Shown here in pieces: positions 1 through 9,964 of a stretch of 64,000 nt of DNA (position 1 is the stretch's first letter; every line of letters begins with the position of its first letter). The notes beneath the pieces are model-generated. The model had not been told where the DNA came from, searched no databases, and saw nothing but the letters and a program-made list of their open reading frames with translations. The DNA is from Saccharum officinarum (lineage: Eukaryota; Streptophyta; Magnoliopsida; Poales; Poaceae). Made by a program: the position numbers and the translations under genes. The stretch is from contig CM036159.1 of the NCBI GenBank assembly GCA_020631735.1, forward strand, positions 96,210,656-96,274,655. Direction: 5' to 3'.

Positions 1-137
1 AGCCTTGCAACCTCTGATTCCGAATCCGGGTTCGGATTACGGCTACTGCTTGCTCCATCAACTCTGGCGGCCAACTGATGACGCGGCACTCCTTGCGGAC
101 CCGTTTTCTTGCGAGGAGTCGTCTTCACACGTGCCAT
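1..137 (-). CDS. Gag-like protein with histone H3-like N-terminus, 5' part only
   Basis: An ATG at 137 opens a frame that is uninterrupted to the window edge (45 codons). It is the first ATG with a long open frame downstream of the primer site and follows a pyrimidine-rich TTTTAG, so it may begin just after a 3' splice site. The encoded protein starts MARVKTTPRKKTG and continues GVPRHQLAAR, then a Ser/Asn/Pro/acidic stretch. Position for position this follows the histone H3 tail: after Met removal A1, R2, K4, T6, R8, K9, T11 and G12 are all kept, and with one inserted residue the P-R-x-Q-L-A segment aligns too. Its place after the primer site argues for the gag position of the retrotransposon. 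The rest of the protein is outside the window, so a capsid fold cannot be shown. Confidence 0.6.
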   Translation of the reverse strand, partial: MARVKTTPRKKTGPQGVPRHQLAARVDGASSSRNPNPDSESEVAR

Positions 138-506
138 CCTAAAACAAGACAGAATTAGGACGATAAGAACAGATAGGAGGGATCTGAAGGTTAGCATGAA
201 TAGGATTGAACCTTACTTAACCCAAACCACTTTAAAAGGGAAGGTAACTTAAGCAGGTTAATTAAACATGATGCATGCATCGTACTTACGATCTAACAAA
301 AAGATTTAAGTAACACAAGCAATCTTTATAACATAGGGCACTATACATGATACTTCCCTACGAAGCTTTCAAATATGAGCTAAGGAAACTATAGAATTGA
401 TTAAGATAAGCAAAAGCAATTTGGACCAAAATATCAATATTAAGTTTGTTGACCCAAATCATTTTGAAGTTTTACAAGGTAATACTACAATAACCCGAGT
501 GATTAT

Positions 507-518
507 GCTCTGGTACCA
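507..518 (-). other. Primer-binding site (initiator tRNA-Met type)
   Basis: Minus-strand TGGTACCAGAGC begins two bases after the LTR end. It matches the usual plant tRNA-iMet primer site TGGTATCAGAGC with one substitution. This fixes the element's orientation and the LTR boundary. Confidence 0.8.
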
Positions 519-520
519 GC

Positions 521-3500
521 TGTCACAGAACCTCCTAATTACGATGGCCCACAAGTACACTTCATTGTCATAATGACCTCTGACAGTCGTACTTATGTTC
601 ACCATAACTTAAAAGGCCTGCTTTCCTCCGAACAGGATCCAATCACAGGAGTATTGCAATATTACAACAGTTTATTCAAAATATTCAACAGAGTAAAGTA
701 GCGGAAGTCTTACAATAACATAGATTACAAACCAGTTTTTCAAACTTCAAACCTTATGTAACATTATTACAAACCATTAGTAGAGAAGTATCGGTAGTAA
801 CTTTATTACATCACACAAGCGAGATGCCTTGCCCAAAGGCCACACAATCTACTCGTCGTCACTGTCTTCAACCACGACGGTCATGCAACAAGGCTCGAAG
901 CAGACTTGTTCATGAACCGCACCTGCAACAAGGGGTTAACAAACCCTGAGTACGAGAGTACTCAACAAGACTTACCCGACTAAGACAAAGACTCCAAGGG
1001 CATGCTAGCTTTAGGGAATCAAGGTACGGGTAATCAAGAATCAAATTTTCTTTTGCAGAAAAGCTTACTAAGGTAAGTCCTTATCTTCAATATTTTACTT
1101 TTACCATTGATGGTTCATTAACCAATTCTAGGTGATCCTAATCTAGATCAAAGTAATTATCATCAAAACCTTTCTCATTCTTTCTTTCAATTCCAGTTCT
1201 TAACTACGATGTAAGTCAGGCGATCGAGTCTCCATAACCGAGGAGCAACGACGATTCGAACCGATTATACCCAGCTGGGGATCTCTAACATCACGACATA
1301 TGTAGAACCGAATCTTGCATATATCAACCCTCATTTAGATCTCCCAAAACCAGAACGTGTCCATCGCCACCCGAGAGTACAGTACTCCTCGAACCCGACC
1401 AAATTCTAGCCCCGAGGGTACACGCTACTCTCGCCATCTCTCCACTCCCAGTGCGAGGTTAGACGTTCTCGTAATGGAATCACCAACATTTTGGGCTTAC
1501 CCAAGGCATGAGGTTAGTTGCAAAGTCTCGAACACAACAGGCTTACAACGAACGGGCCTTAACTGACAAGGCGGAAACAATACATTGAGACTCCTTTCCC
1601 AATGCATGTTAGCAGTGGCCAAACCACCCGCCCGATCTTTCAAGTTCATTCTCATATTTCAATATTCATTCGATATGCCGTCATGGCTATATAAACATTT
1701 TATTTAAAAGCTTAACTTCTAAGCATAGCGAAGCATACTACGCATTTTCAGTAAAAACAGGTATCAAGGTTGATATCACAATAATCAAGGATGATAATGC
1801 AGCAATTAGGTTATCACTCAACTCCTAATTACTTAATGCAATAAGCCATATTATAAATAATAAAACATTTGTAAAATTCAAGGTAGGGTTTAAATGCACC
1901 GGGGCTTGCCTTGTTCGCACACGACGACTGACTCAGACTCGAGGACTCCACCGTCAGGTCCGAAACCCACCGACGATCGCTCTTCTCCGGAAGCTTGATC
2001 GACGACTTCGGCTTCTTCGAAAGCGGAGACTACACGAATACATAACATGCTTTAACATGATGTTCGATGATAAACATGATGCTTGATGATAACATGCTAC
2101 GAGTTACGACTGGAGTACAACTTACTTCTACGGTACAGTCGCAAACAGAAAACCTACTAACTAGAAGCGGCGATTCCAGCGATACCAGCTTTTAACCTAA
2201 CAAGTTACTAACGAGCTCAATCATGAAATTAAGGTGCCAAAGATCACCAAAGGGTAGTGACCTAAGGACATCACTCAATCAAAAGGCACACAACACTTAA
2301 AGTTCTCAAATTAACATTTATTTTCTATTTAACTAATTAGGGCATAATTAGGAGTTGATCAAATTTTACCTAATCAAGCTCAAACTTTTTCTATGGGTTA
2401 AGAATGAATTACAACAGTGTTATAATAAATTTCATAATTTTTGGATTAATAAATTAATTATTAAAATTCCAGAAAGTTGCATTTAATCTTTAATGAAACT
2501 AATTAATTCTACTGCACAAAGTATTCAAATTCGTGATTTAACATTTTTCCTAGATAGTTTATACATTGAGAAGCTTACACAAAAATTTTCATAAATTTTG
2601 GAACTCTACACAATTTTTAATGAAATAAACAAATAGCAACACTATTCATTTATTTGAAAAAGAAAACAAAAACGAAAATCCGAACCGGGCCGATCTCCTC
2701 TTCCCTCCGGTCCGGCCCAGCCGAGCGGCCCGCTCGCGCGCGCCCGCGCTCGCGCTCGCGACCGGCCCAGCCGCGCGGCCCAGCAGCGGCCTGCCCCGCG
2801 CGCTGGCTCTCTCTCTCTCTCGCTGACACCGCGTCCCCACCTGTCATCTTCCTCCTCCCGCTCGCCCGCTCGCTCCCGCGTGCTCGCGCGCTCGCCCGCG
2901 GTGACCGGCCGATGACCGAAGCCTCGGTCGACCAACCGAGCGATCCGACAGCTTCTACGCGACCTAACGAACCCGTTTTGCTAACTTGCAGCTCGTCTCG
3001 AGCTCCGGCGACAGCTCACCGACGACGGTGGCGGCTCGACAACCACGGTGACCGGCGACTCGATGGTACAACACGGTAGCGGTTAAATTAGTGCGAGGAA
3101 AACGATCAGGAGCTCACAGCGGTGACGATGGCGGTCTCGGGGAGGACGGAGAGAAGCCGGAGTGGCCTGGCCACGGGAAGGCGACGATGGCGGTGCTCCG
3201 ACCGGAGTTGGGCACGGGAGCGGGCGGCTGTGGTGATCTAGGCGGAGTTAAGCTCGCTCGGGTGGTTCACGAGGTGCGCGAGGATGAGGCGGAGCTAATG
3301 GTGCGGTTGGCGTGGCTGGAGGTGGCTCGACGGCGGCAGCGACGAGCGGCGGAGCTGCGGTGGCGGCGGTGGCGAAAACAGGGAAAATGAAAATCGCCAC
3401 TGTGAGCTCGACGTATATATAGGGAACGGTGGCGGTGACTGTGCTGGAAGACGCGCGACGTCGCGCTGGCGACCGAGGACTCGCCTGGAAGCCGGCCGAA

Positions 3501-4618
3501 GCCGCCCGGCGTCTCGCCGGCGCCCATACCGCGCGGTGGTCGGCGGTGATTGGCCGGTCACTGTAGCTTCCCCCCCAAACTTTGAATTTTCAAACTGTTT
3601 TCTCAAATTACTCTCAAATTCATGTAACAACTTGAAAAACTTCCAATCTATGAAATCTTCAGAATTTCAAGCTCTACAAGTTTTGTATTGAACACTTTTT
3701 CAAATTATAACTGGATTTTGAAATTTGAATTTAAACTCAAAAGGGGACACATTCTTCAGATTTGGTAATTTAGAAATTACTTTTGATTTTACATTGAAAC
3801 TTCAAAATCTCCAAACATCAAAGTTGTATATCTTGACCAGACCTACAACTTTGCTGTTCAAAACTTTTTCAAATTCTGCCTCCATTTTGAAATCATAGTT
3901 TGGGGACAAAAATGAATTAAATTTGAAATTTGTTTATTTTCAAAATTGCTCCACCTTTTTCACTAAAACTTTGAAAACTCAAAACACCAAAGTTGTAGCC
4001 CTTGAAAAGTTCTACAAACTTGGTTTTGAACTTTTTCCCAAATTTTGCTTAGATTTTGAATTATTTCAAAAGGGGTAAAACAGGGTTTTGAAATTTAGGG
4101 TTTTCGGAGGAATTTTAAATTGAAATTTGTTGCTACTTTGATTGGTGATTACTTAGTGATCAAAACCTCACCCAAGGGCATAATTTGGACCAACATGACA
4201 TGGTTGACCAAATGCCACTCTTGGTTGACCAATTAGCTTTTGAAATTCTTTTACATTTCTTCCTAGATTTGAATTTAAATTTGAATCAGAAAACTCGTGA
4301 CAAGTTTTGGGACTCCAATTCAAATTCAAATTTGGAGCTTCATTTTAGATGTTGTACTTGAGCTCATACCCTACACTTGACACTAATGTGCAACACAGTC
4401 GCACACCTCAAATTACGCAGGGCATGGACTAAGTATTTGCGGTGGCATTCGAAATTAGAGTTTTCGGGTTCGGAGCACACCACTGAGAAACACATTCAAC
4501 CTAGATAAGTAAACTCGTTTTAGTTGATGCATAACAAGTTTAACCTAACAGGGATGCTTTGCAATGCATTATGATGACATGGCAGATTAATTAACACTAT
4601 AACACCCGGGGTGTTACA
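521..4618 (-). repeat. LTR of gypsy element G3-left
   Basis: Long terminal repeat of 4098 bases. Minus-strand order: AT-rich U3 (4618 to about 3560), a GC-rich block with a TATA box near 3418, a GC-rich transcribed segment (about 3390 to 2690), then an AT-rich R/U5-like portion to 521. A conserved GTAAGT...TTGCAG block lies near 925-1000. Short ORFs in the GC-rich part (2640-3630, both strands) look like composition artefacts rather than genes. The LTR at 60227 matches almost base for base at both its AT-rich ends but differs by indels and substitutions in the GC-rich promoter-proximal part. Confidence 0.85.
3414..3422 (-). promoter_or_regulatory. TATA box of the G3-left LTR
   Basis: Minus-strand CTATATATA sits about 1.2 kb into the LTR, downstream of the AT-rich U3 and just upstream of the GC-rich transcribed part. 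The same box occurs at the equivalent position in the inverted LTR (61424-61432). Transcription would start about 30 bases further along the minus strand. Confidence 0.6.
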
Positions 4619-5594
4619 CTATTCCTACTCAAACTTTGAGCCTGTGTGCTTTTATGCACACCACAGTCACTCGTGCCCTCTTAGGAATGCACTGAACTCT
4701 GTAACCTTGCAAGGTGTAACTATACTTTCAGTTTCATGCTGCTAATATAATTACGCTGCTAATATAATTACGTTTGTTGTAAAAAAAAACAAACCTTGGG
4801 CGGACCAAATGGAATAGATGGAACCCGTCGCTGCAGTGCATGCGGCGGGGCCCACGGGCTTTATTCCACCGTCTTCTTCCTCGGTCCGCATCCCCACGCG
4901 GCGGCACGGCTCGCGAGTGATGTCAAACAGGCGTCCAAGTATATCCGTCAGATTTCCCAGGTCCATGAGACTTGCCCCCACCACGGTCACGGCCACGGCA
5001 CAGCCGCACAACCGCACAGGGCCTCTCACGCCCTCACCGTGTAGAAGCACAGGTAGCTAGGTCACCGATGTCCCACGCCATCCATGCACAAAGCAACATG
5101 CAGGCCCGCAGTCTCCAGGAACGAAACCAGCAAGTGGACAAGAGAGGAGGCATCGCGTTGTGGTCTGTGGTGTGTGTTTCTGTCCTGCCGAGATGGCCGG
5201 CCGGCCATGCATGCTCTTGCTATCTCGCTCTCAAGTTTGACCACGACCTTATGGGAGTCCGTACCAGTGTACCACCAACTGCTCTGAGCCTCTGACCGCG
5301 CCCGGTCCCGCCTTATCTTTATCTGTTTTCTTCGCCTCAAAGCCATGGATGATTTGCAGTAGGTATTGCGTCGTGATGAGCTCAGCATAACATCACGCTA
5401 AATCACTTCTCTAATCACCGCATAAGTCATCAGTAAACCAGCTTTTCTGTCATCGAGCACCGGGCTCGAGGATTAGTTTTTGCAAGATCGAACCCGGGCG
5501 GGCGACCGATGCCGAAGCGGCGAGTAATGGCGGCAGCAGGGGGCATCATATCATATCAATTCTACGTTTGATGGAGCTGTACCGAACAAGGGCA
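4619..5594. other. Spacer without recognised gene
   Basis: No convincing gene. A 17-base unit (GCTGCTAATATAATTAC) is duplicated in tandem at 4738-4771. The GC-rich part at 4790-5300 has overlapping ORFs on both strands with no recognisable domain, which I read as composition artefacts. Confidence 0.5.
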
Positions 5595-5830
5595 GTGTTT
5601 AGTTACTTCAAAATTCCAAAAATTTTACAAAATTCTCCGTCACATTAAATCTTTGGACGCATACATGGAGCATTAAATATAGGGAAAAAAATAACTAATT
5701 GCACAGTTTGTCTGTAAATGTCGAGACGAATCTTTTGAGCCTAGTTAGTCCATGATTGGATAAATTTTACCAAATAACAACGAAATATGCTACAGGAATT
5801 TTACACACACTTTACCACCATCTAATCCCA
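5595..5830. mobile_element. Tourist-like MITE remnant
   Basis: It carries the internal signature of the common grass MITE family that starts GGCCTTGTTTAG: an AACTAATTGCACAG segment, then GAGACGAATCTTTTGAGCC and TAGTCCATGATTGGA. The left end is degraded (GCAGTGTTTAGTT) and the right terminal repeat is not clear, so this is an old or truncated copy. Confidence 0.6.
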
Positions 5831-5975
5831 GCGCACCAGGTTGAGGTCTCTGTAGCCAGCAGCACAGCAACACTCTCCTGCTGCTGACCTGCGTGCGGCT
5901 CCATCAGCTGCATCCGCCGACCGCGCGCCACGGCGGCTTCATCGTCCTCCGACCTCCCCGTCCGTCCCTCCCTAC

Positions 5976-6218
5976 GCCTTGTTTAGATGCACATGAAAAG
6001 TTAGAATTTTTTCAGTCTCTCTCCATCACATCAATTTTTGGATCCATGCATAAAGTAGTACATGTAGGTAAAAATAATAACTAATTACACAGTTTAGTTG
6101 GAAATCACGAGATGAATCTTTTGAACCTAGTTGGTCCATGATTGGACAATATTTATCAAATAAGACGAAAATGATACTATTCATCGGTTTGAAATTTTTT
6201 TATCATCTAAACGAGCCC
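5976..6218. mobile_element. Tourist-like MITE
   Basis: Terminal inverted repeats GCCTTGTTTAGATG and CATCTAAACGAGCC enclose the family's internal segments (ACTAATTACACAGTTT, GAGATGAATCTTTTGAACC, GTCCATGATTGGACAA). No clean target duplication was found. The assignment to PIF/Harbinger (Tourist) rests on family resemblance. Confidence 0.7.
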
Positions 6219-7129
6219 CTAGTCTCGGCTAGTCGTCCCCTATCCCAAGGAGCAGCAGTAATTCAATTCAATGCCCGTGTCCGGCAGCTGTCTGCCTTCT
6301 CTCACAACAGCCCGGCCACTTTTCAAAAAAAAACACACACACACACAACACACAACCCGGCTGGCCGGCATTGACCACCACCAGTACTGCTAATCCACTG
6401 CCCAGCGTGCCAACAAAAACCGCAGCCCTGCGTAATGTCAGCCACCAGGGCGTGCCGCACAGTCTCGTAGAGGACTAGAGGTAGACGACGACAACGACGA
6501 CGGCAATGGCATGCATGCATGCATGTGCATCCGGCCGCGTCCCTCAAGGTCAAAGGTGAACACGTACCAAACGCTTCTTGCTTGCCACCCACAGGCGGGC
6601 GTGACCAAGTGAATGGTGCAGCGCGCTTCTAGGTCTATCATTAGCAGGACTGCAGGAGTAGTGCATGCATTCACCCTATTCGCTGACGGTGGCCGGTGCT
6701 GGTGTTGGTGCTAGTGCTGGTGCTGATGTTGATTTGTTGTGAAAGACAAATACTGCTGAATGTCTGGCTGATAAGCTTACATGCGAGTTCTGTAATTAGT
6801 TTTTTATTAGTATCCGAACACCTCTTCCGACATCTCATAAAGCATCCGACGTGACACCCTGTACCACTCAACTAAACAGGGCCTGAATCGATCGGATCCT
6901 CCTCACCTGCTGTCACTGATGATCACTGTGGTCGTGTCGAGAAATTTAACCGTGTGGAGTAAGGCACACAGAAATTAATCGAGCTAGCTAGCTAGTTAGC
7001 TCAACCGTAGGCTGGTCGCTCGTCACAGATGAGCAACCCATTGGACATCATATCATATCGGTCGTGGTGTTTATGCACCTGCAACCGACCAGTGACTGTT
7101 AATGTGACCATCATCATCATCAGTACTAG
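6219..7129. other. Spacer with simple repeats, no gene seen
   Basis: Contains a (CA)n-like run near 6330-6350, (GCAT)n near 6507-6525 and (GCTA)n near 6975-6995. Small ORFs here lack recognisable domains. Confidence 0.5.
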
Positions 7130-7350
7130 GGCCTTGTTTAGATGATAATTTTTCGTCACATAAATTTTTTATACGTATACATGTAGTATTAAATATAAGT
7201 AAAAAATAACTAATTGTACGGTTTATCTGTAATTTGGAAGACGGATTTTTTGAGCCTACTTAGACCATAGTGGGACAATAATTATCAAATACAAACGAAA
7301 GTGCTACAATACTTTTCAGACAATTTTTTTTTTACCATCTAAACAAGGCC
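7130..7350. mobile_element. Tourist-like MITE, intact ends
   Basis: Perfect 15-base terminal inverted repeats, GGCCTTGTTTAGATG and CATCTAAACAAGGCC, enclose about 190 bases carrying the family signature (AATAACTAATTGTACGGTTT, TTTGAGCCTACTTAG). This is the best-preserved member of the family here. Confidence 0.8.
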
Positions 7351-8033
7351 TACTACTCCGAAATAAAAAGAAAAAGGTCAGAGGCAGAGCCTTTGACTCG
7401 TCGCCTTCGAAGTTCGAACGCAAACGGTACGACGACGACGGTTCTGTGCTCAGTGATGGCAAACTGTGGGTTTCCCGGTAGTGCTCGTTCGTACACTAGC
7501 AAGGAAACAACATCTGCCGTAACGTACGTGGATGTGTCGCGTCGCAGGTACGGTACGGATTGGATCGTATGAATGCAGGCACTGTGGCATCAACACGCAG
7601 AGTGCATGTCGCCGCCGGCAGCCGCGCGCGCTCAGAGGCTCAGACTCAGAGAATACGAGTACATCAGTACGGAGTACTCCGTATGTATGCATGCGCCGTT
7701 GCGCCCCGACGACGAGCTGGGTTGCCTGCTCGCCGGGCAGCGGTGCCCACGTCGGCGAACGGCGCCGGAGTCAAAGGCCATCATACTATCTGTGTATCGC
7801 TGGTGCTCATGGGTGTGGCTCAGCCCCGGCCTGGACCAGCGAGCGTCGTCGTCTCCTCTCCTGCACCTGCACTGCATCTGCATGCATGGGCAGCGATGAG
7901 CGCGCGCGCGTAGAGATGCAGTTGCAGTGGTCACTCTACAGCGCAAAGCGCGCGTATCATACTGTATGACACACTAGACACCTGTGTCTATACCTAGCAG
8001 TAGCTGGAGGCTACAAGCAGGCTATACTAAGTA
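7351..8033. other. GC-rich spacer, no gene recognised
   Basis: Several overlapping ORFs of 80-145 codons on both strands (7450-7969) share the same DNA. None shows a recognisable domain or clear splice structure. GC-rich grass DNA commonly gives such frames, so I do not call a gene. Confidence 0.5.
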
Positions 8034-8266
8034 CTCCCTCTATCTTTAAATTTCTGTCGTCTGCGTTTCCCAAGAAATCACTTTGACTAAATATATATTA
8101 AAAATATTAATATTTATGGTACATAATTAATATCGTTGAAAAAGTCTTTGAATCTAGTTTTTTAATAAATTTATTTGAAGATATAAATATTATACGTATT
8201 TTCTATAAATAAAATTAAACTTGTGGCATGTACACTACCCGTGACAGATAATAAGGGACGGAGAAA
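8034..8266. mobile_element. Stowaway-like MITE
   Basis: Begins CTCCCTCTATC immediately after a TA and ends GGGACGGAGAAAG, the characteristic Stowaway (Tc1/mariner) ends, with an AT-rich interior. The right-hand TA is not preserved. Confidence 0.7.
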
Positions 8267-8690
8267 GCAGGCAACCGCGCCTCGCGCACAGTTGCGGGCT
8301 TGCCGGGAAGCGCAGGCAGGCGAGGTCCATCGATTTTAATGGCGTGGCGACGAGGCATGGTTGCATGCATGCATGCGTCGCAGCAGGCACCGGACGCCGA
8401 CGCCGCGTCGACTAGTCCTAGCAGAGTACGTAGATCTATGAAAGCTAGACAGCGTTTCGATCGCTTTGTTGAACGAGTTAAGCAAACATGTCATCTGAAT
8501 ACTATACTAAAACTATGATAGAGCTTTCCTTCGGAAAAGAAAAACAATAATAGAGCTTTAGACGTTCGAATTGAACATGCGAGATCTGGACAAATCACGA
8601 GGTTCTTATTCTATTCGGGTCCTTTGATAACTAAAAATCCGAGTGACTTGCATGCATGGCATGACATAGTATAATACTATAGCAGTATGC

Positions 8691-8930
8691 TGTGTTTAGT
8701 TCCCCTGAAAATGCTGAAAAGTACACTGTAGCACGTTTTGGTTTTATTTGGCAAATAGTGTCCGACTGTTGACTAATTAGGTTCAAAACGTTTGTCTCGC
8801 AAAGTACAACCAAGTTGTACAATTAGTTTTTGATTTCATCTACATTTAGTACTCCATGCATGTATCGCAAGTTTGATGTGACAGATTTTTTTTTTTTTGC
8901 ATAGTGCACTTTTCAGGTGAACTAAATACA
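8691..8930. mobile_element. Tourist-like MITE, divergent subfamily
   Basis: Ends TGTGTTTAGTTC...CCTGAAAA and TTTTCAGGTGAACTAAATACA form imperfect inverted repeats. The interior is the same family in reverse (ACTAATTAGGTTCAAAACG, CAATTAGTTTTTGATTTC). An 11-13 base T run near 8887 sits close to the right end. Confidence 0.65.
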
Positions 8931-9120
8931 CTAGTGAAATCGGCGCAATATTTCGTCCTTGCTTTCATATATTCTCTCGGCCCATCCATCCATCCTGGTG
9001 GCATGCATTTTTTTCCCTACAAATGGTGAGAGCACAAGGGATTTGTGCTCACTGTCTTATAATTAGATCATTATATTCTCCTAATTGGCTGTCTTGTCAT
9101 CAGGTCCCAATTAAATAAAT
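8931..9120. other. AT-rich spacer, no gene seen
   Basis: Nothing recognisable. The CACTAGTGAAATC string at its left edge was considered as a CACTA terminus and not accepted. Confidence 0.4.
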
Positions 9121-9228
9121 AAACCTTGCCATATCCTCCTTCTCCAATAATGTATTTGTCGTCAAAATTTCCAGTTGCCCTGATTATATCCTCAAATGCT
9201 AACCTCCCATCGAGTCTGTTGTGCCACA
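9121..9228 (-). pseudogene. Receptor-like protein kinase fragment (glycine-rich loop)
   Basis: Minus-strand translation gives the juxtamembrane segment and start of the kinase N-lobe of an LRR receptor-like kinase: LDGRLAFEDIIRATGNFDDK, followed by YIIGEGGYGKV, which contains the GxGxxG ATP-binding loop. The MIK/MDIS1-interacting receptor-kinase group has this FEDII-AT-NFDDKY layout. Only about 36 codons are present. The rest of the kinase (catalytic Lys, HRD, DFG) is absent, and the flanks have stops. It lies about 700 bases upstream of the tnp2 start, so it may be a fragment captured by the CACTA element or a relic from an unrelated event. Confidence 0.7.
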
Positions 9229-9690
9229 GTTTAATACATAACTTTGACATATGGTACTAAAATTGAATGAATAATCCTTACAACCCACCAAAACATAGCA
9301 AAGTTACATGACCTTTTGAAATCATCCCTCACGCAATTTGGTTTCACTTTGCTGTGCGTGTTGAAATTGCCTTTGATGAGAAATCTTGTTAAACTAAATA
9401 GGTATAAATAACACATCTCACTTGTTTTGCTACATTATATGTAGTTGCAGGATCGTCCACTGCGGGTCTGCCTGCACCGCTTCGCCTCGCCACTGCACTG
9501 ACTCGTCACTGCGCCGCTAGCCTGACTCCACCGCCACCCTAGGTATAAATAACCTCTCCTCCCGGATAAGGGTCGTAGGTCATGAACCTAGTTAGGCGTT
9601 TTCCGTCCGAAAGAGATACGGTTGGAGGTATGCAGATCTCTGCATGTCGATAACTTATTTGTTTCGGATTGTCCACGTTACTTGGACAGC
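9229..9690. other. Spacer upstream of the CACTA tnp2 gene
   Basis: A 14-base direct repeat, TAGGTATAAATAAC, occurs at 9399-9412 and 9540-9553. Each copy resembles a TATA box. No coding potential is recognised between them. The boundary of the CACTA element probably lies in or before this stretch. Confidence 0.4.
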
Positions 9691-9889
9691 CCGCGGATGC
9701 GTAGATGAGGCTAGTTCCCATGATCTGCCCTGATTCGAGACGGAGTTTCGGCATCACCTCCCTGTTGTTCTCCGGATACACATTCTCCCTACAGGGACGT
9801 GTATCGGGAGAACAACGGGGAGATGCTGCCGAAATTCTATCTTGGGTTGGGGCAGACAATGGGAACTAGCATCGTCTACGCATCCGCGG
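9691..9889. repeat. Inverted repeat (about 2 x 95 bases) before tnp2
   Basis: Arms 9691-9790 and 9791-9889 are imperfect inverted copies: CCGCGGATGCGTAGATGA on the left is mirrored by TCGTCTACGCATCCGCGG on the right, with the centre around TCCCTACAGGGA. Read outward, both arms encode versions of one peptide (VYRENNGEMLPK..MGTS.VYASAG on the plus strand; VYPENNREVMPK..MGTSLIYASAG on the minus strand). A transcript through it could form a long hairpin. Confidence 0.75.
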
Positions 9890-9964
9890 GTGGGATTAGG
9901 ACCTATCCTCACCTATTAGATGATAATATGATGTAAGTACTTGGATGTAGATGTAAGTACTTGG

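Larger units (their letters stand above)
1..4618 (-). mobile_element. Ty3/gypsy-type LTR retrotransposon, 5' part (element G3-left)
   Basis: Reading on the minus strand this is a 4.1 kb LTR (4618 to 521), a two-base spacer, a primer-binding site, an AT-rich leader and the first codons of a gag-like gene that runs off the window at base 1. The LTR opens TGTAACACCCC and closes in TGACA, giving the usual TG...CA ends. The same LTR family reappears in the opposite orientation at 60227-64000, nearly identical outside the GC-rich middle. The rest of the element (pol, 3' LTR) lies outside the window, so lineage assignment is tentative. LTRs over 4 kb with a tRNA-Met primer site are typical of long-LTR gypsy families in grasses. 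Confidence 0.85.

Noticed and set aside
2642..3630. Cluster of ORFs on both strands in the G3-left LTR
   Set aside because: Lie in the GC-rich LTR block, repeated in the inverted copy, with no conserved protein.
7450..7969. Overlapping ORFs of up to 145 codons
   Set aside because: Several frames on both strands share the same GC-rich DNA; none has a domain or conserved splice sites.
8929..8945. CACTAGTGAAATCGG as the 5' terminus of the CACTA element
   Set aside because: No matching inverted terminus near 38850 and no subterminal TTTGCCGAG repeats nearby; it abuts a MITE end, so chance is likely.
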